DNA from: Roseateles sp.
GTDB taxonomy: Bacteria > Pseudomonadota > Gammaproteobacteria > Burkholderiales > Burkholderiaceae_C
Length of the DNA stretch: 64,000 nucleotides
Assembly: GCA_016790285.1 (NCBI GenBank)
Contig: JAEUPJ010000014.1
Span: forward strand, 1-64,000
Direction: 5' to 3'
Within the stretch, counting starts at the first letter, position 1. Every line of letters begins with the position of its first letter. The notes below the pieces were generated by a model. That model was not told the origin of the DNA. It searched no databases and worked only from the letters and a program-made list of their open reading frames with translations. Shown here in pieces: positions 17,434-25,145 of this stretch. A program made the translations under genes and the position numbers.

Positions 17434-18042
17434 TCAGCGCGCGCGGCGGCGCCAGGCGGCCAGCAGGCCCGCACCGCCCAGCCACAGCAGCGCCGTGGCC
17501 GGCTCGGGCACGGCCGTGATCTGGGTGACGAAGTAGGCGTGGCCCGGCTGGCCTTGCGCCCAGTCGGCGTTGTAGGCCCAGATCGCCGTGGCCACCGACG
17601 AGATGCCGCCCTGCTGGCCCCAGATCTGCAGCCCCGGCTGGTTCACGCCCATGGAGACCGGGGCCTGCGTGGCCGCGGCGAAGCTGGCTTGCGAGACGGT
17701 CCAGTGCGAGGTGTCGGTGGTGATGTTGTTCAGGCCGTTGGCGAACAGCAGGTTGCCGCCGGTCAGGGCGAAGTCGGCCAGGAACATGGCCGGGCCGCTG
17801 TTGTTCTGGGCATCGACGAGCAGGTAGACCGACTGGCCCGGCTGCAGGGTCAGCGTCGCGCTGCCCAGGGAGCCCCAGCCCGAGTTCTTGTCGAACAGCA
17901 CCGCGCCCGGGTTGTTCAGGTCGGTCGAGATGTACAGCTTGAAGCTGTCGTCGGCCGTGCCGTTGACGGACAGCGTGTCCGCGGAGACGGCCGACGCGGC
18001 GAGCGCGGCAGCCAGGGTGATCACCGGGGCGAAGCGGGACAT
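17434..18042 (-). CDS. PEP-CTERM sorting-domain exported protein
   Basis: The 202-aa protein has an N-terminal signal peptide (cleavage near AVSA-DT) and ends with VPEPATALLWLGGAGLLAAW followed by RRRAR. This is the VPEP motif, hydrophobic helix and basic tail of PEP-CTERM substrates, which EpsH-type exosortases cleave for surface or exopolysaccharide-linked export. The middle is a beta-rich, glycine/asparagine-rich domain without a recognised family. No exosortase is in this window, so one should exist elsewhere in the genome. Confidence 0.88.
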   Translation of the reverse strand: MSRFAPVITLAAALAASAVSADTLSVNGTADDSFKLYISTDLNNPGAVLFDKNSGWGSLGSATLTLQPGQSVYLLVDAQNNSGPAMFLADFALTGGNLLFANGLNNITTDTSHWTVSQASFAAATQAPVSMGVNQPGLQIWGQQGGISSVATAIWAYNADWAQGQPGHAYFVTQITAVPEPATALLWLGGAGLLAAWRRRAR

Positions 18043-18148
18043 GGACGGCTCCTGAAGTTGCAGCCCATGCTAGCGACGCGCGTCCCGGACGGGGGGCCTG
18101 GGCGTCGCCCCCGCGAGCGACGCCGCACCCCCGCATCCCCGGGGGGTG

Positions 18149-20371
18149 TCAATGTCCGGTATTCAGATGCCGCTCGAAGAAGGCATCCATCGTGCGGTAC
18201 AGGTGCAGCCGCGCCGCCCGCCCGGCGATGCCGTGGGCCTTGCCGGGGTAGATCTGCAGGTCGAAAGTCTTGCCAGCGTTCTGCAGCGCCTCCACCAGGC
18301 GCAGCGTGTGCTCGAACAACACGTTGTCGTCGGCGGTGCCATGCACCAGCAGCAAGGGGCCGGAGAGCTGTGCCGCGCGGCTGGGCAGGTGGGCGCTGGC
18401 GTAGTCCGGGGCCTTGCCGTCGGTGCCGGGCATGCCGAGGTAGCGCTCGGTGTAGGCGGTGTCGTAGAGCGTCCAGTCGGTCACGGGCGCCACGGCCACG
18501 GCCGCGGCAAAAGGCGTGGTCTTGTCGAGCATGGCGCGCGCGCCGAGGAAGCCGCCGTAGCTCCAGCCGAAGAAGCCGATGCGCCCCGGGTCCACGCTCG
18601 GCACCAGGGCGGGCAGTTGGCGCACGGCCGCGAACAGGTCAGCCACTTCGGTCTTGCCGAAGGCGGCCTGGTGGGCGCGCGTGAACTCGCGGTCGCGGTG
18701 GGCCATGCCGCGCGTGTCCAGCGTCAGCACGCCGAAGCCGCGCCGCTGCCAGTAGGCGATGAGGGGCATGTCGCGGCCCCAGGCCCAGTTGACGGTCGAG
18801 GCACCCGGGCCGCCGTAGGCCATCACGATCACGGCGTGTCGCACCGCTGGTGCGGCCTGCGCGCCCTTGGCTGCGAAGTAGAAGGCGTTGAGCGGCGTGC
18901 GGCCGTCGGCCGCCATCACCGCCAGGGGCTGGGGCGTGTTCGCGTAGGCCGCGAGCTCGGCCGCCGGCGCGTCACCGGCCAGCGCGATCGCACCGGCCTG
19001 GCCGAGCGTCTGCAGGGACAGCTGCGGCGGTTGGCCCCAGGCCGAACGCGAGACGAGCAGCCGCGCGCAGGCGTTGTCGGCCTTGGCATCGCGCCATTGG
19101 CGCTCGGCGGCGCCGGGCAGCACCTGGGCCGGGCCGCCGGCCAGCGGCTGCAGGTAGAGCTCCTGGCGCTTGCCCAGGTCGCTGAAGCCGGCGAAGACGA
19201 CGCCCTGCCCGCCCACGCACACGGCATGCGCCACGGCCTCGGGCTGCGCGGTCAGCGGCGTGCGCCGGCCGGTCGCGCGGTCCAGCAGCAGCAGCTGTCG
19301 GCGGCCCGACGCTTCGCTGGACCAGAGCAGGCCGCGTGGCGTTTCGATCAGGTCATCGTGCACCTCGACCCAGGCCGCGTCCGTCTCGACCGTGATGTCC
19401 CGGGGGGCGCCCTTGAACTCGGTCAGCGTGAGTCGCGTCTGTTCGCGGTTGAACCACTGCAGCCAGGGCGTGCCGTCGGCGAACCAGCCGGCGCGCGCGA
19501 TGTACTCGGCACTGGCCGGCAGCGCCAGCTCGCGGCGCTGGCCGCTGGCGGTGTCGATGACGAAGGCCGTGACCTTGGCGTTGGCCGCGCCAGCCGCCGG
19601 GTAGCGCTGCTCGGTCATGGCGGTGCGGTCCGCAAAGATCTGGGCGCGCGTCTTCACGGCAACGCCCGACTCATCCACGCGCAGGGCCAGCAGCGCGCGG
19701 CCATCGCGGGACCACCAGAAACCGCGCTGGCGCGACAGCTCTTCGGCAGCGATGAAGTCCGCCAGCCCCCAGGTCAGCGTGCCGCTGCCGTCCGTGGTGA
19801 GCGGCCGGGGCGCCGCCCCCTCGGCCAGCGGCAGCAGCACGAGGTTGCCGCCTTGCACATAGGCCAGGCTCTTGCCGTCGGGGGCGCAGCGCGGGTCCTG
19901 CTTGGGGGCGTCGGGCGTGGTCGTCAGGCGCTGGGCGCGTGGGCCGTCGGCGGACAGCCGCACGAGGTAGAGGTCACCGGACAGCGGGAAGAGCAGCGCG
20001 CCGTCGTCGCCGCCGCACCAGCGGTAACTCGTGATGCCGCGCTGGGTGATGCGCTGGCGCTCCAGGGCCATCTTCTCGGCCTCGCTGAGCTTCTGCTCGG
20101 CGCCGGCCAGCAGGTCGGCCGCGGCCACGAGCTTGCGCGGCTCGCCGCCTGCGCTGGGCTGGGCCCAGAGTTCCAGCACCTCGCTGTCGGCCTGCGAGGG
20201 CCTCAGGAAGCTGACCCAGCGGCCGCCGGGCGAGATCTCGGCCTGCCGGGGCAGGCGGCCGGCCAGCGGCGGGTCGGCGGTGATGCGTTCAAGGCTGAGG
20301 GCGGGGGTCTGGGCGACGGCGGCGCTCGTGACGCACGCTGCGGCCAGCAGCAGGGGAAGGATCTTCATCAC
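18149..20371 (-). CDS. S9 family serine peptidase (dipeptidyl-peptidase IV-like)
   Basis: The 740-aa exported peptidase has a signal peptide (cleavage near AVAQ), an N-terminal eight-bladed propeller typical of DPP-IV (about 40-480) and a C-terminal alpha/beta-hydrolase domain. The catalytic triad is readable: Ser604 in GWSYGG, an Asp in GTADD (about 681-682) and His713 in GKAHG. It probably removes dipeptides from peptides in the periplasm. MM at the start offers two adjacent ATGs. It ends with a short gap to the PEP-CTERM gene and follows the rhodanese gene on the same strand. Confidence 0.93.
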   Translation of the reverse strand: MMKILPLLLAAACVTSAAVAQTPALSLERITADPPLAGRLPRQAEISPGGRWVSFLRPSQADSEVLELWAQPSAGGEPRKLVAAADLLAGAEQKLSEAEKMALERQRITQRGITSYRWCGGDDGALLFPLSGDLYLVRLSADGPRAQRLTTTPDAPKQDPRCAPDGKSLAYVQGGNLVLLPLAEGAAPRPLTTDGSGTLTWGLADFIAAEELSRQRGFWWSRDGRALLALRVDESGVAVKTRAQIFADRTAMTEQRYPAAGAANAKVTAFVIDTASGQRRELALPASAEYIARAGWFADGTPWLQWFNREQTRLTLTEFKGAPRDITVETDAAWVEVHDDLIETPRGLLWSSEASGRRQLLLLDRATGRRTPLTAQPEAVAHAVCVGGQGVVFAGFSDLGKRQELYLQPLAGGPAQVLPGAAERQWRDAKADNACARLLVSRSAWGQPPQLSLQTLGQAGAIALAGDAPAAELAAYANTPQPLAVMAADGRTPLNAFYFAAKGAQAAPAVRHAVIVMAYGGPGASTVNWAWGRDMPLIAYWQRRGFGVLTLDTRGMAHRDREFTRAHQAAFGKTEVADLFAAVRQLPALVPSVDPGRIGFFGWSYGGFLGARAMLDKTTPFAAAVAVAPVTDWTLYDTAYTERYLGMPGTDGKAPDYASAHLPSRAAQLSGPLLLVHGTADDNVLFEHTLRLVEALQNAGKTFDLQIYPGKAHGIAGRAARLHLYRTMDAFFERHLNTGH

Positions 20372-20392
20372 CGCATGCTAGCCGCGGTGGCG

Positions 20393-20788
20393 TCAGCCTT
20401 CCTGGAGGGGGAAGCCCTCATCCAGCCAGCCGGTGATGCCCCCGGCCATGATCTTCACCGGCCGGCCCAGGCGGGCCAGGCGCAGCGCACCGCGGGCTGC
20501 GCCATTGCAGTGAGGGCCCGCGCAGTAGGTGACGAAGACGGTGTCCATCGGCCAGGCGGCGAGCTTGCTCTGCACGAGCTTGCCGTGGGGCAGGTGCACG
20601 GCGCCCGGCACATGGCCACGGGCGAACTGCTCGGCCGAGCGCACGTCCAGCAGCACGAAATCGGCCTCGCCGCGGCTGAGGGCGTCGTGCACGTCCCAGC
20701 AGTCGGTCTCGAAGGTGAACTCGGCGGCGAAGTGCGCCTCGGCTTCGGCCGGGCTGGCGGCGGGGGTGGCGGTGACGTGTGAAGGCAT
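20393..20788 (-). CDS. single-domain rhodanese
   Basis: The 131-residue cytoplasmic protein has the rhodanese pattern FVLLDVRSAEQFARGHVPGAVHLPH. The intact active-site loop YCAGPHCNGA contains the persulfide-forming cysteine, and the fold ends with KIMAGGITGW. It probably transfers sulfane sulfur. It is divergent from the FtrA/GlxA-like regulator gene; this pairing is common in proteobacteria and suggests that the regulator controls it. Confidence 0.9.
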   Translation of the reverse strand: MPSHVTATPAASPAEAEAHFAAEFTFETDCWDVHDALSRGEADFVLLDVRSAEQFARGHVPGAVHLPHGKLVQSKLAAWPMDTVFVTYCAGPHCNGAARGALRLARLGRPVKIMAGGITGWLDEGFPLQEG

Positions 20789-20853
20789 GGCGGGCTCCGT
20801 GGATCAGGTGCCGCCATGGTCGCGGCGCCGCGCCCGCGCCACAATTGGCGCAC

Positions 20854-21843
20854 ATGACGCTTATCAACAAGATTCCGCCAACGCCGGCCGGCCCGCTGGT
20901 CGTCGCGCCGGTCTACGACGGCCTGTGCACCTTCGAGTTCGCCATCGCCGCGGAGATCTTCGGGCTCGCCCGGCCCGAGATGGGCCCCGGCTGGTACCGC
21001 TTCGCCAGCGCCGCCATCGAGCCCGGCGAGCTGCGCGCGCACGGGGGCCTGCGCGTGACGAGCGACGGCGGGCCAGACCTGCTGGACGAGGCCGACCTGA
21101 TCGTCATGGCAGGCTGGAAAGGCGCCGACGTGCCCGTGCCCGCTGCGCTGGCGCAACGACTGCGCGGAGCCTGGGAGCGCGGCGCGCGCCTGGCGTCCAT
21201 CTGCTCGGGCGCCTTCGTGCTGGCCGCCACCGGCCTGCTGGACGGCCGCCGCGCCGCCACGCATTGGCGTTATGCCGAGCGGCTGCGCGCCCGCCACCCG
21301 GCCATCGACGTGGACGCGGGCGTGCTCTACGTGGACGAGGACCGGGTGCTGACGTCGGCCGGCAGCGCGGCAGGCATCGACCTGATGCTGCACATCGTGC
21401 GCAGCGACTTCGGCGTGGAAGCCGCCAACAGCGTGGCGCGCCGCCTCGTCATGCCGGCGCACCGCAGCGGCGGGCAGACGCAGTTCATCGAACGGCCCGT
21501 GCCCGCCGACCGGGCGCACCGCCTCGCCGGCGTGCTGGAGCAGGTGCGCACCGACCTGCGGGCGAACTGGACCGTCGAGCGCATGGCCGGCGCCGCGGCC
21601 ATGAGCCCGCGCACCTTCCTGCGCCGCTTCACCGAGGCCACGGGCCAGTCGCCGGGCGACTGGCTCATCGCCGAGCGCGTGGCCGAGGCACGTCGGCTGC
21701 TGGAGGCCAGCGCCCTGCCCGTGGAGCGTGTGGCCGAGGCCGCCGGCTTTGGCAGCGTGCAGGCGCTGCGCCACCACTTCCAGGCGCGGCTGGGGCTGGC
21801 GCCGCGGGCCTACCGGGCGTCGTTCGGCAGCGCTGCGCGCTGA
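20854..21843 (+). CDS. ftrA: GlxA/FtrA-type AraC-family transcriptional regulator
   Basis: The 329-aa protein joins an N-terminal DJ-1/PfpI-like domain (about 15-190; ASICSGAFVLAATGLLDG contains the nucleophile-elbow Cys) to a C-terminal AraC double helix-turn-helix domain (about 225-325; RMAGAAAMSPRTFLRRFTEATGQSP and VAEAAGFGSVQALRHHF, seen in pieces). Such proteins activate transcription in response to an unknown ligand. The gene is 65 bp from the divergent rhodanese gene, its probable target. The name ftrA is used by family resemblance and context. Confidence 0.85.
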   Translation: MTLINKIPPTPAGPLVVAPVYDGLCTFEFAIAAEIFGLARPEMGPGWYRFASAAIEPGELRAHGGLRVTSDGGPDLLDEADLIVMAGWKGADVPVPAALAQRLRGAWERGARLASICSGAFVLAATGLLDGRRAATHWRYAERLRARHPAIDVDAGVLYVDEDRVLTSAGSAAGIDLMLHIVRSDFGVEAANSVARRLVMPAHRSGGQTQFIERPVPADRAHRLAGVLEQVRTDLRANWTVERMAGAAAMSPRTFLRRFTEATGQSPGDWLIAERVAEARRLLEASALPVERVAEAAGFGSVQALRHHFQARLGLAPRAYRASFGSAAR

Positions 21844-21936
21844 GGGCATAGACGCATTCGGAGCAAGCTCATGCGGGCACTGCAGAAGCAGTCTTCCTAT
21901 CATCGAACTCCCCCGGCCAACCCTCCTGGAGCTGCC

Positions 21937-22596
21937 ATGTCCCTGCGCATCAACGACATCGCCCCCGACTTCACCGCCCAGACCACCCAAGGCGAAATCC
22001 GTTTCCACGAATGGATCGGCGACAGCTGGGCCATCCTGTTCTCGCACCCCAAGGACTTCACGCCCGTGTGCACGACGGAGCTCGGCTACATGGCGCGCAT
22101 CGAGCCCGAGTTCACCCGCCGCGGCGCCAAGCTCATCGGGCTGTCGGTCGACCCCGTGGACAACCACCACCGCTGGGCCAAGGACATCGAGGAGACGCAG
22201 GGCCACCTGCCGCGCTACCCCATGATCGGCGACCACGACCTGCACGTGGCCAAGCTCTACAACATGCTGCCGGCCGAGGTCGAAGGCACGTCCGAGGGCC
22301 GCACCGCGGCCACCAACGCCACCGTGCGCTCGGTCTTCATCGTCGGGCCCGACAAGCGCATCAAGCTCATCCTGACCTACCCGATGACGACGGGCCGCAA
22401 CTTCGACGAGATCCTGCGCGTGCTCGACAGCATCCAGTTGACCGCCAAGCACAAGGTCGCCACCCCCGCCAACTGGCGCCCGGGCGAGGACGTGATCATT
22501 GCCGGCTCGGTGAGCGACGAGGACGCCAAGACCCTCTTCCCCGCGGGCTGGAAGGCGCCCAAGCCCTACCTGCGCATCACGAAGCAGCCGGGCTGA
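21937..22596 (+). CDS. 1-Cys peroxiredoxin (Prx6 type)
   Basis: The 219-aa protein reduces hydrogen peroxide and organic hydroperoxides. The peroxidatic Cys45 lies in DFTPVCTTE, and the long C-terminal extension with PANWRPGEDVII identifies the Prx6 subgroup. I chose ATG 21937 after CTCCTGGAGCTGCC, which contains the ribosome binding site GGAG. An in-frame upstream ATG at 21871 would add residues without family character. It is a stand-alone cytoplasmic antioxidant gene, convergent with dusC at a 9-bp gap. Confidence 0.93.
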   Translation: MSLRINDIAPDFTAQTTQGEIRFHEWIGDSWAILFSHPKDFTPVCTTELGYMARIEPEFTRRGAKLIGLSVDPVDNHHRWAKDIEETQGHLPRYPMIGDHDLHVAKLYNMLPAEVEGTSEGRTAATNATVRSVFIVGPDKRIKLILTYPMTTGRNFDEILRVLDSIQLTAKHKVATPANWRPGEDVIIAGSVSDEDAKTLFPAGWKAPKPYLRITKQPG

Positions 22597-22605
22597 GCGC
22601 GTCGC

Positions 22606-23535
22606 TCAGGCGCCGAACAGCCGGCGCTCGAGCTCGTCGGCCGCATTGACCGTGCGCAGCTCGGCGTAGGCGGCATCCGCCTCCGGGTAGGCGCGCTTCA
22701 GGTAGTGCAGCCACTGCTTGAGCCGCCCGCCCTGGTGCTTGGGCGCGACGTGCGCCCGCACCTGCATGAAGAACTGCGCCATCAGCGGCAGCAGCTGGCC
22801 CCAAGGCAGCGGCTCGGCCCGCAAGCCCGCCACGCGCAGGGCCAGGCCGGGGTCGGCCACCATGCCGCGGCCGAGCATCAGGTGCTCGCAACCGCTGCGT
22901 TCGCGGGCCAGCTCGGCGTGCTCCACGGTCCAGATCTCGCCGTTGGCAATCAGCGTGATGGGCACGGCCTCACGCACCGCCGAGATGCGCTCCCAGTAGG
23001 CCGGCGGCTTGTAGCCATCGGCCTTGGTGCGGGCATGCACGACGATCTCGCTGGCGCCTGCCGCGTGGATGGCGCGGGCGACGTCCAGCGTGCGGCTGTC
23101 GTCCAGGTAGCCCAGTCGCATCTTGGCCGACACCATGATGCCGGCCGGCACCGCGCGGCGCACGGCGGCGACGATCTCGTGGATGAGCTCGGGCTCGTCC
23201 AGCAGCACCGCGCCGCCGCGGTGGCGGTTCACGCACTTGGCGGGGCAGCCGAAGTTCAGATCGATCCCTTCGGGTTGCAGCTCCGCCAGCCGCGCGGCGT
23301 TCTCGGCCAGGCAATTCACGTCCGAACCCAGCAGCTGCGGGTGCACGGGCACGCCCGCCGCCGTGCGCCCGCCGTTGCGCAGCTCCGGCACGATGCGCGT
23401 GAACACGCGGGCAGGCAGCAGCTGGTCGGTCACGCGGATGAACTCGCTCACGCAGCGGTCCACGCCGCCCACGCGCGTGAGCACGTCGCGCAGGATGTGG
23501 TCGAGCAGGCCTTCCATCGGGGCCAGCAGAATCAT
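22606..23535 (-). CDS. dusC: tRNA-dihydrouridine synthase C
   Basis: This 309-aa flavoprotein reduces uridine in tRNA (U16 in the DusC class). It starts with LLAPMEGL, the FMN-binding strand, and has NFGCPAKCVN with catalytic Cys97. The ending matches the smaller DusC group rather than DusA or DusB. Its start codon overlaps the stop of the upstream metalloprotease gene (ATGA at 23532-23535), so it belongs to the transcript that follows the FMN riboswitch. FMN is the cofactor of Dus enzymes, so that linkage is plausible. Confidence 0.92.
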   Translation of the reverse strand: MILLAPMEGLLDHILRDVLTRVGGVDRCVSEFIRVTDQLLPARVFTRIVPELRNGGRTAAGVPVHPQLLGSDVNCLAENAARLAELQPEGIDLNFGCPAKCVNRHRGGAVLLDEPELIHEIVAAVRRAVPAGIMVSAKMRLGYLDDSRTLDVARAIHAAGASEIVVHARTKADGYKPPAYWERISAVREAVPITLIANGEIWTVEHAELARERSGCEHLMLGRGMVADPGLALRVAGLRAEPLPWGQLLPLMAQFFMQVRAHVAPKHQGGRLKQWLHYLKRAYPEADAAYAELRTVNAADELERRLFGA

Positions 23536-24041
23536 GACGCCCCCTCGCCGGCCGGGTGGTCCAGGTGCATGAGGTACAGGCGCAGGTCGAACTCCAGCTG
23601 GAAGTACTCGGGCTCCATGTGCTGGCAGAGTTGGTAGAAGGCCTTGTTGTGCTCCAGCTCGCGCAGGTGGGCCAGCTCGTGCACGACGATCATGCGCAGC
23701 AGCGCGGCCGGCGCGGTCTTGAAGAGCGTGGCCACGCGGATCTCGCGGCGCATCTTCAGCCGCGCGCCCTGCACCTGCGTGCGGCGGGTGTGGGTGCCCA
23801 GGGACTGCTGCAGCACGCGCAGCTTGGCGTCGAAGCCGACGAAGTTCAGCGGGCCGGCGTTGCGCAGGTGGCGGGTCTTGAGGTCTTGCACGTAGTCGAA
23901 CAGCGCGCTGTCACTGCGCACCTCGTGGGGTTCGGGCAGGCGGCGCGCGAGGTGGTCGGCCAGGCGCCCGTCCAGGCGCAGCTGTTCGGCCTGGGCAATG
24001 AGTTCGGGGGGATAGCCGGCGAGGTAGCGGGCAGCGAGCAT
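23532..24041 (-). CDS. YgjP-like (DUF45) zinc metallopeptidase
   Basis: From ATG 24041 the protein has 169 aa. The zinc-binding helix HELAHLRELEH gives His121, Glu122, His125 and the third ligand His131, as in the YgjP/WLM-like metalloprotease group. The frame is open upstream, but that extension overlaps ribH and has no family character. It sits between ribH (49-bp gap) and dusC (4-bp overlap) on one strand. The substrate is unknown. Confidence 0.85.
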   Translation of the reverse strand: MLAARYLAGYPPELIAQAEQLRLDGRLADHLARRLPEPHEVRSDSALFDYVQDLKTRHLRNAGPLNFVGFDAKLRVLQQSLGTHTRRTQVQGARLKMRREIRVATLFKTAPAALLRMIVVHELAHLRELEHNKAFYQLCQHMEPEYFQLEFDLRLYLMHLDHPAGEGAS

Positions 24042-24090
24042 GGGCAGGGTGAAAAGGCGCGGCGCGCGCCAGACGCGCCGCGCCGCAGGA

Positions 24091-24573
24091 TCAGGCGTCG
24101 AGCGCCTGCAGGCTCGCCATTGTCGCCAGGCATGCGCGCGCCACCTCCACGCCCTTGGTGGAGAAGTGCTCGGCGAAGAAGCGCTTGTGCTCGCCGTGCT
24201 CGTGGAACTGGTGCGGCGTGAGCACGGCCGAGAAGACGGGCACGTCGGTGGCGAGTTGCACATCCATCAGCGCCTGGATGACCGTCTGGCCGACGAAGTC
24301 GTGGCGGTAGATGCCGCCGTCGACGACGAGGCCGCAGGCGATGACGGCATCGAAGCGCCCGCTGCGCGCCAGGCGCTGGGCATGCAGCGGGATCTCGAAG
24401 GCGCCCGGCACGTCGAATAGCCCAATGAGTTCAGGCGGTATCCGACATCGGTCGAACTCGTGCCGGATGGCCGACACGGCGACGCCGACGATGTCCTTGT
24501 GCCAGCTCGCGGCAATGATCGCCACGCGCGGCGGGCGCAGCAGGTGGAAGGTGGGGTTGAGGGTCTGATTCAT
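24091..24573 (-). CDS. ribH: 6,7-dimethyl-8-ribityllumazine synthase, RibH2 type
   Basis: This 160-aa enzyme makes the lumazine precursor of riboflavin. The sequence closely follows Brucella-type RibH2: ASWHKDIVGVA, FDVPGAFEIPLHAQ, VDGGIYRHDFVGQTVI and VLTPHQFHEH. The ordinary icosahedral enzymes have instead a different loop before the catalytic histidine. RibH2 enzymes are decameric and often duplicate a housekeeping copy. An AGAGGACACC ribosome binding site precedes the ATG. An FMN riboswitch in its leader indicates repression when flavin is plentiful. Confidence 0.93.
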   Translation of the reverse strand: MNQTLNPTFHLLRPPRVAIIAASWHKDIVGVAVSAIRHEFDRCRIPPELIGLFDVPGAFEIPLHAQRLARSGRFDAVIACGLVVDGGIYRHDFVGQTVIQALMDVQLATDVPVFSAVLTPHQFHEHGEHKRFFAEHFSTKGVEVARACLATMASLQALDA

Positions 24574-24621
24574 GGTGTCCTCTTGCAGAACGGTTTTCCA
24601 GAATCAGGGCGCACGCAGCAG

Positions 24622-24651
24622 CAGCGCCTGCGGCGGCCGCTGCAGGCGCTG
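24622..24651 (-). promoter_or_regulatory. hairpin in the riboswitch expression platform
   Basis: CAGCGCCTGC and GCAGGCGCTG form a perfect 10-bp stem with a 10-nt loop between the FMN aptamer and ribH. No U-run follows on the minus strand, so it may act through Rho or by shaping the leader rather than as a classical intrinsic terminator. Confidence 0.55.
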
Positions 24652-24661
24652 ACACAACGCG

Positions 24662-24807
24662 ATCTCTTTCATCCGGACTGTGACCGTCGGCCCTGGCGTC
24701 TGACCAGGTCTGCTGACCCTTCCCCGCTCGCACGGGCAAGGCGCTCGCGGGCTCGTGCCGGTGAAGGCACCTACCGCCGGTGGGGAATTCCGCCCCGCCC
24801 TGAGAAC
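24662..24807 (-). promoter_or_regulatory. FMN riboswitch (RFN element)
   Basis: On the minus strand the leader holds the conserved RFN blocks in order: TTCTCAGGGCGGGG at the 5' end (24807 downward), ACCGGCGGTA, AGCCCGCGAGCG, AGGGTCAGCAGA (24720-24709) and the closing GATGAAAGAGA (24673-24663). It binds FMN and turns off the downstream gene. The aptamer ends about 90 bp before ribH. The region between the divergent ferredoxin gene and ribH is otherwise non-coding. Confidence 0.95.
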
Positions 24808-24866
24808 GCTGCCGGCTTCATCAGCCGGCGCGCGGACTGTAGCCGCGGCGCGGCATGATGCCGGTC

Positions 24867-25145
24867 ATGTCCGAGACATTCCGCGTGACCGTGCTGCCCG
24901 GCGGCGAACACTTCGACGCGCCCGCCGGCCAGACCCTGCTGCTGGCCGGGCTGGCCGCGGGTGTGGCCCTGCCGTGGTCGTGCCGCACGGGCACCTGCCG
25001 CACCTGCATCGCGCGGCTGCTGAGCGGGCGCATCGAGCACCGCATCCCGTGGCCGGGGCTCTCCTGCGAAGAGAAGGCCGACGGCTTCATCCTGCCCTGC
25101 GTGGCCGAGCCGCGCAGCGACGTGACGATCACTTGCGGACCATGA
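24867..25145 (+). CDS. 2Fe-2S ferredoxin
   Basis: The 92-aa protein is a plant-type ferredoxin. Cys39, Cys44, Cys47 and Cys78 give the C-x4-C-x2-C...C ligand pattern (SCRTGTCRTC and LPC). It is a small electron carrier whose partner is unknown. ATG 24867 fits the usual short N-terminus; two upstream ATGs (24855, 24858) are possible. Its last 17 bp overlap the end of the convergent serine hydrolase gene. Confidence 0.9.
   Translation: MSETFRVTVLPGGEHFDAPAGQTLLLAGLAAGVALPWSCRTGTCRTCIARLLSGRIEHRIPWPGLSCEEKADGFILPCVAEPRSDVTITCGP

Noticed and set aside
18146-20782. Very long plus-strand open frame opposite the S9 peptidase
   Set aside because: The minus-strand peptidase has signal peptide and catalytic triad; the opposite frame is histidine/arginine/glycine-rich low-complexity sequence typical of antisense frames in GC-rich DNA.
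24042-24263. N-terminal extension of the YgjP-like protease
   Set aside because: It overlaps the ribH coding sequence and is serine/arginine-rich without family resemblance.
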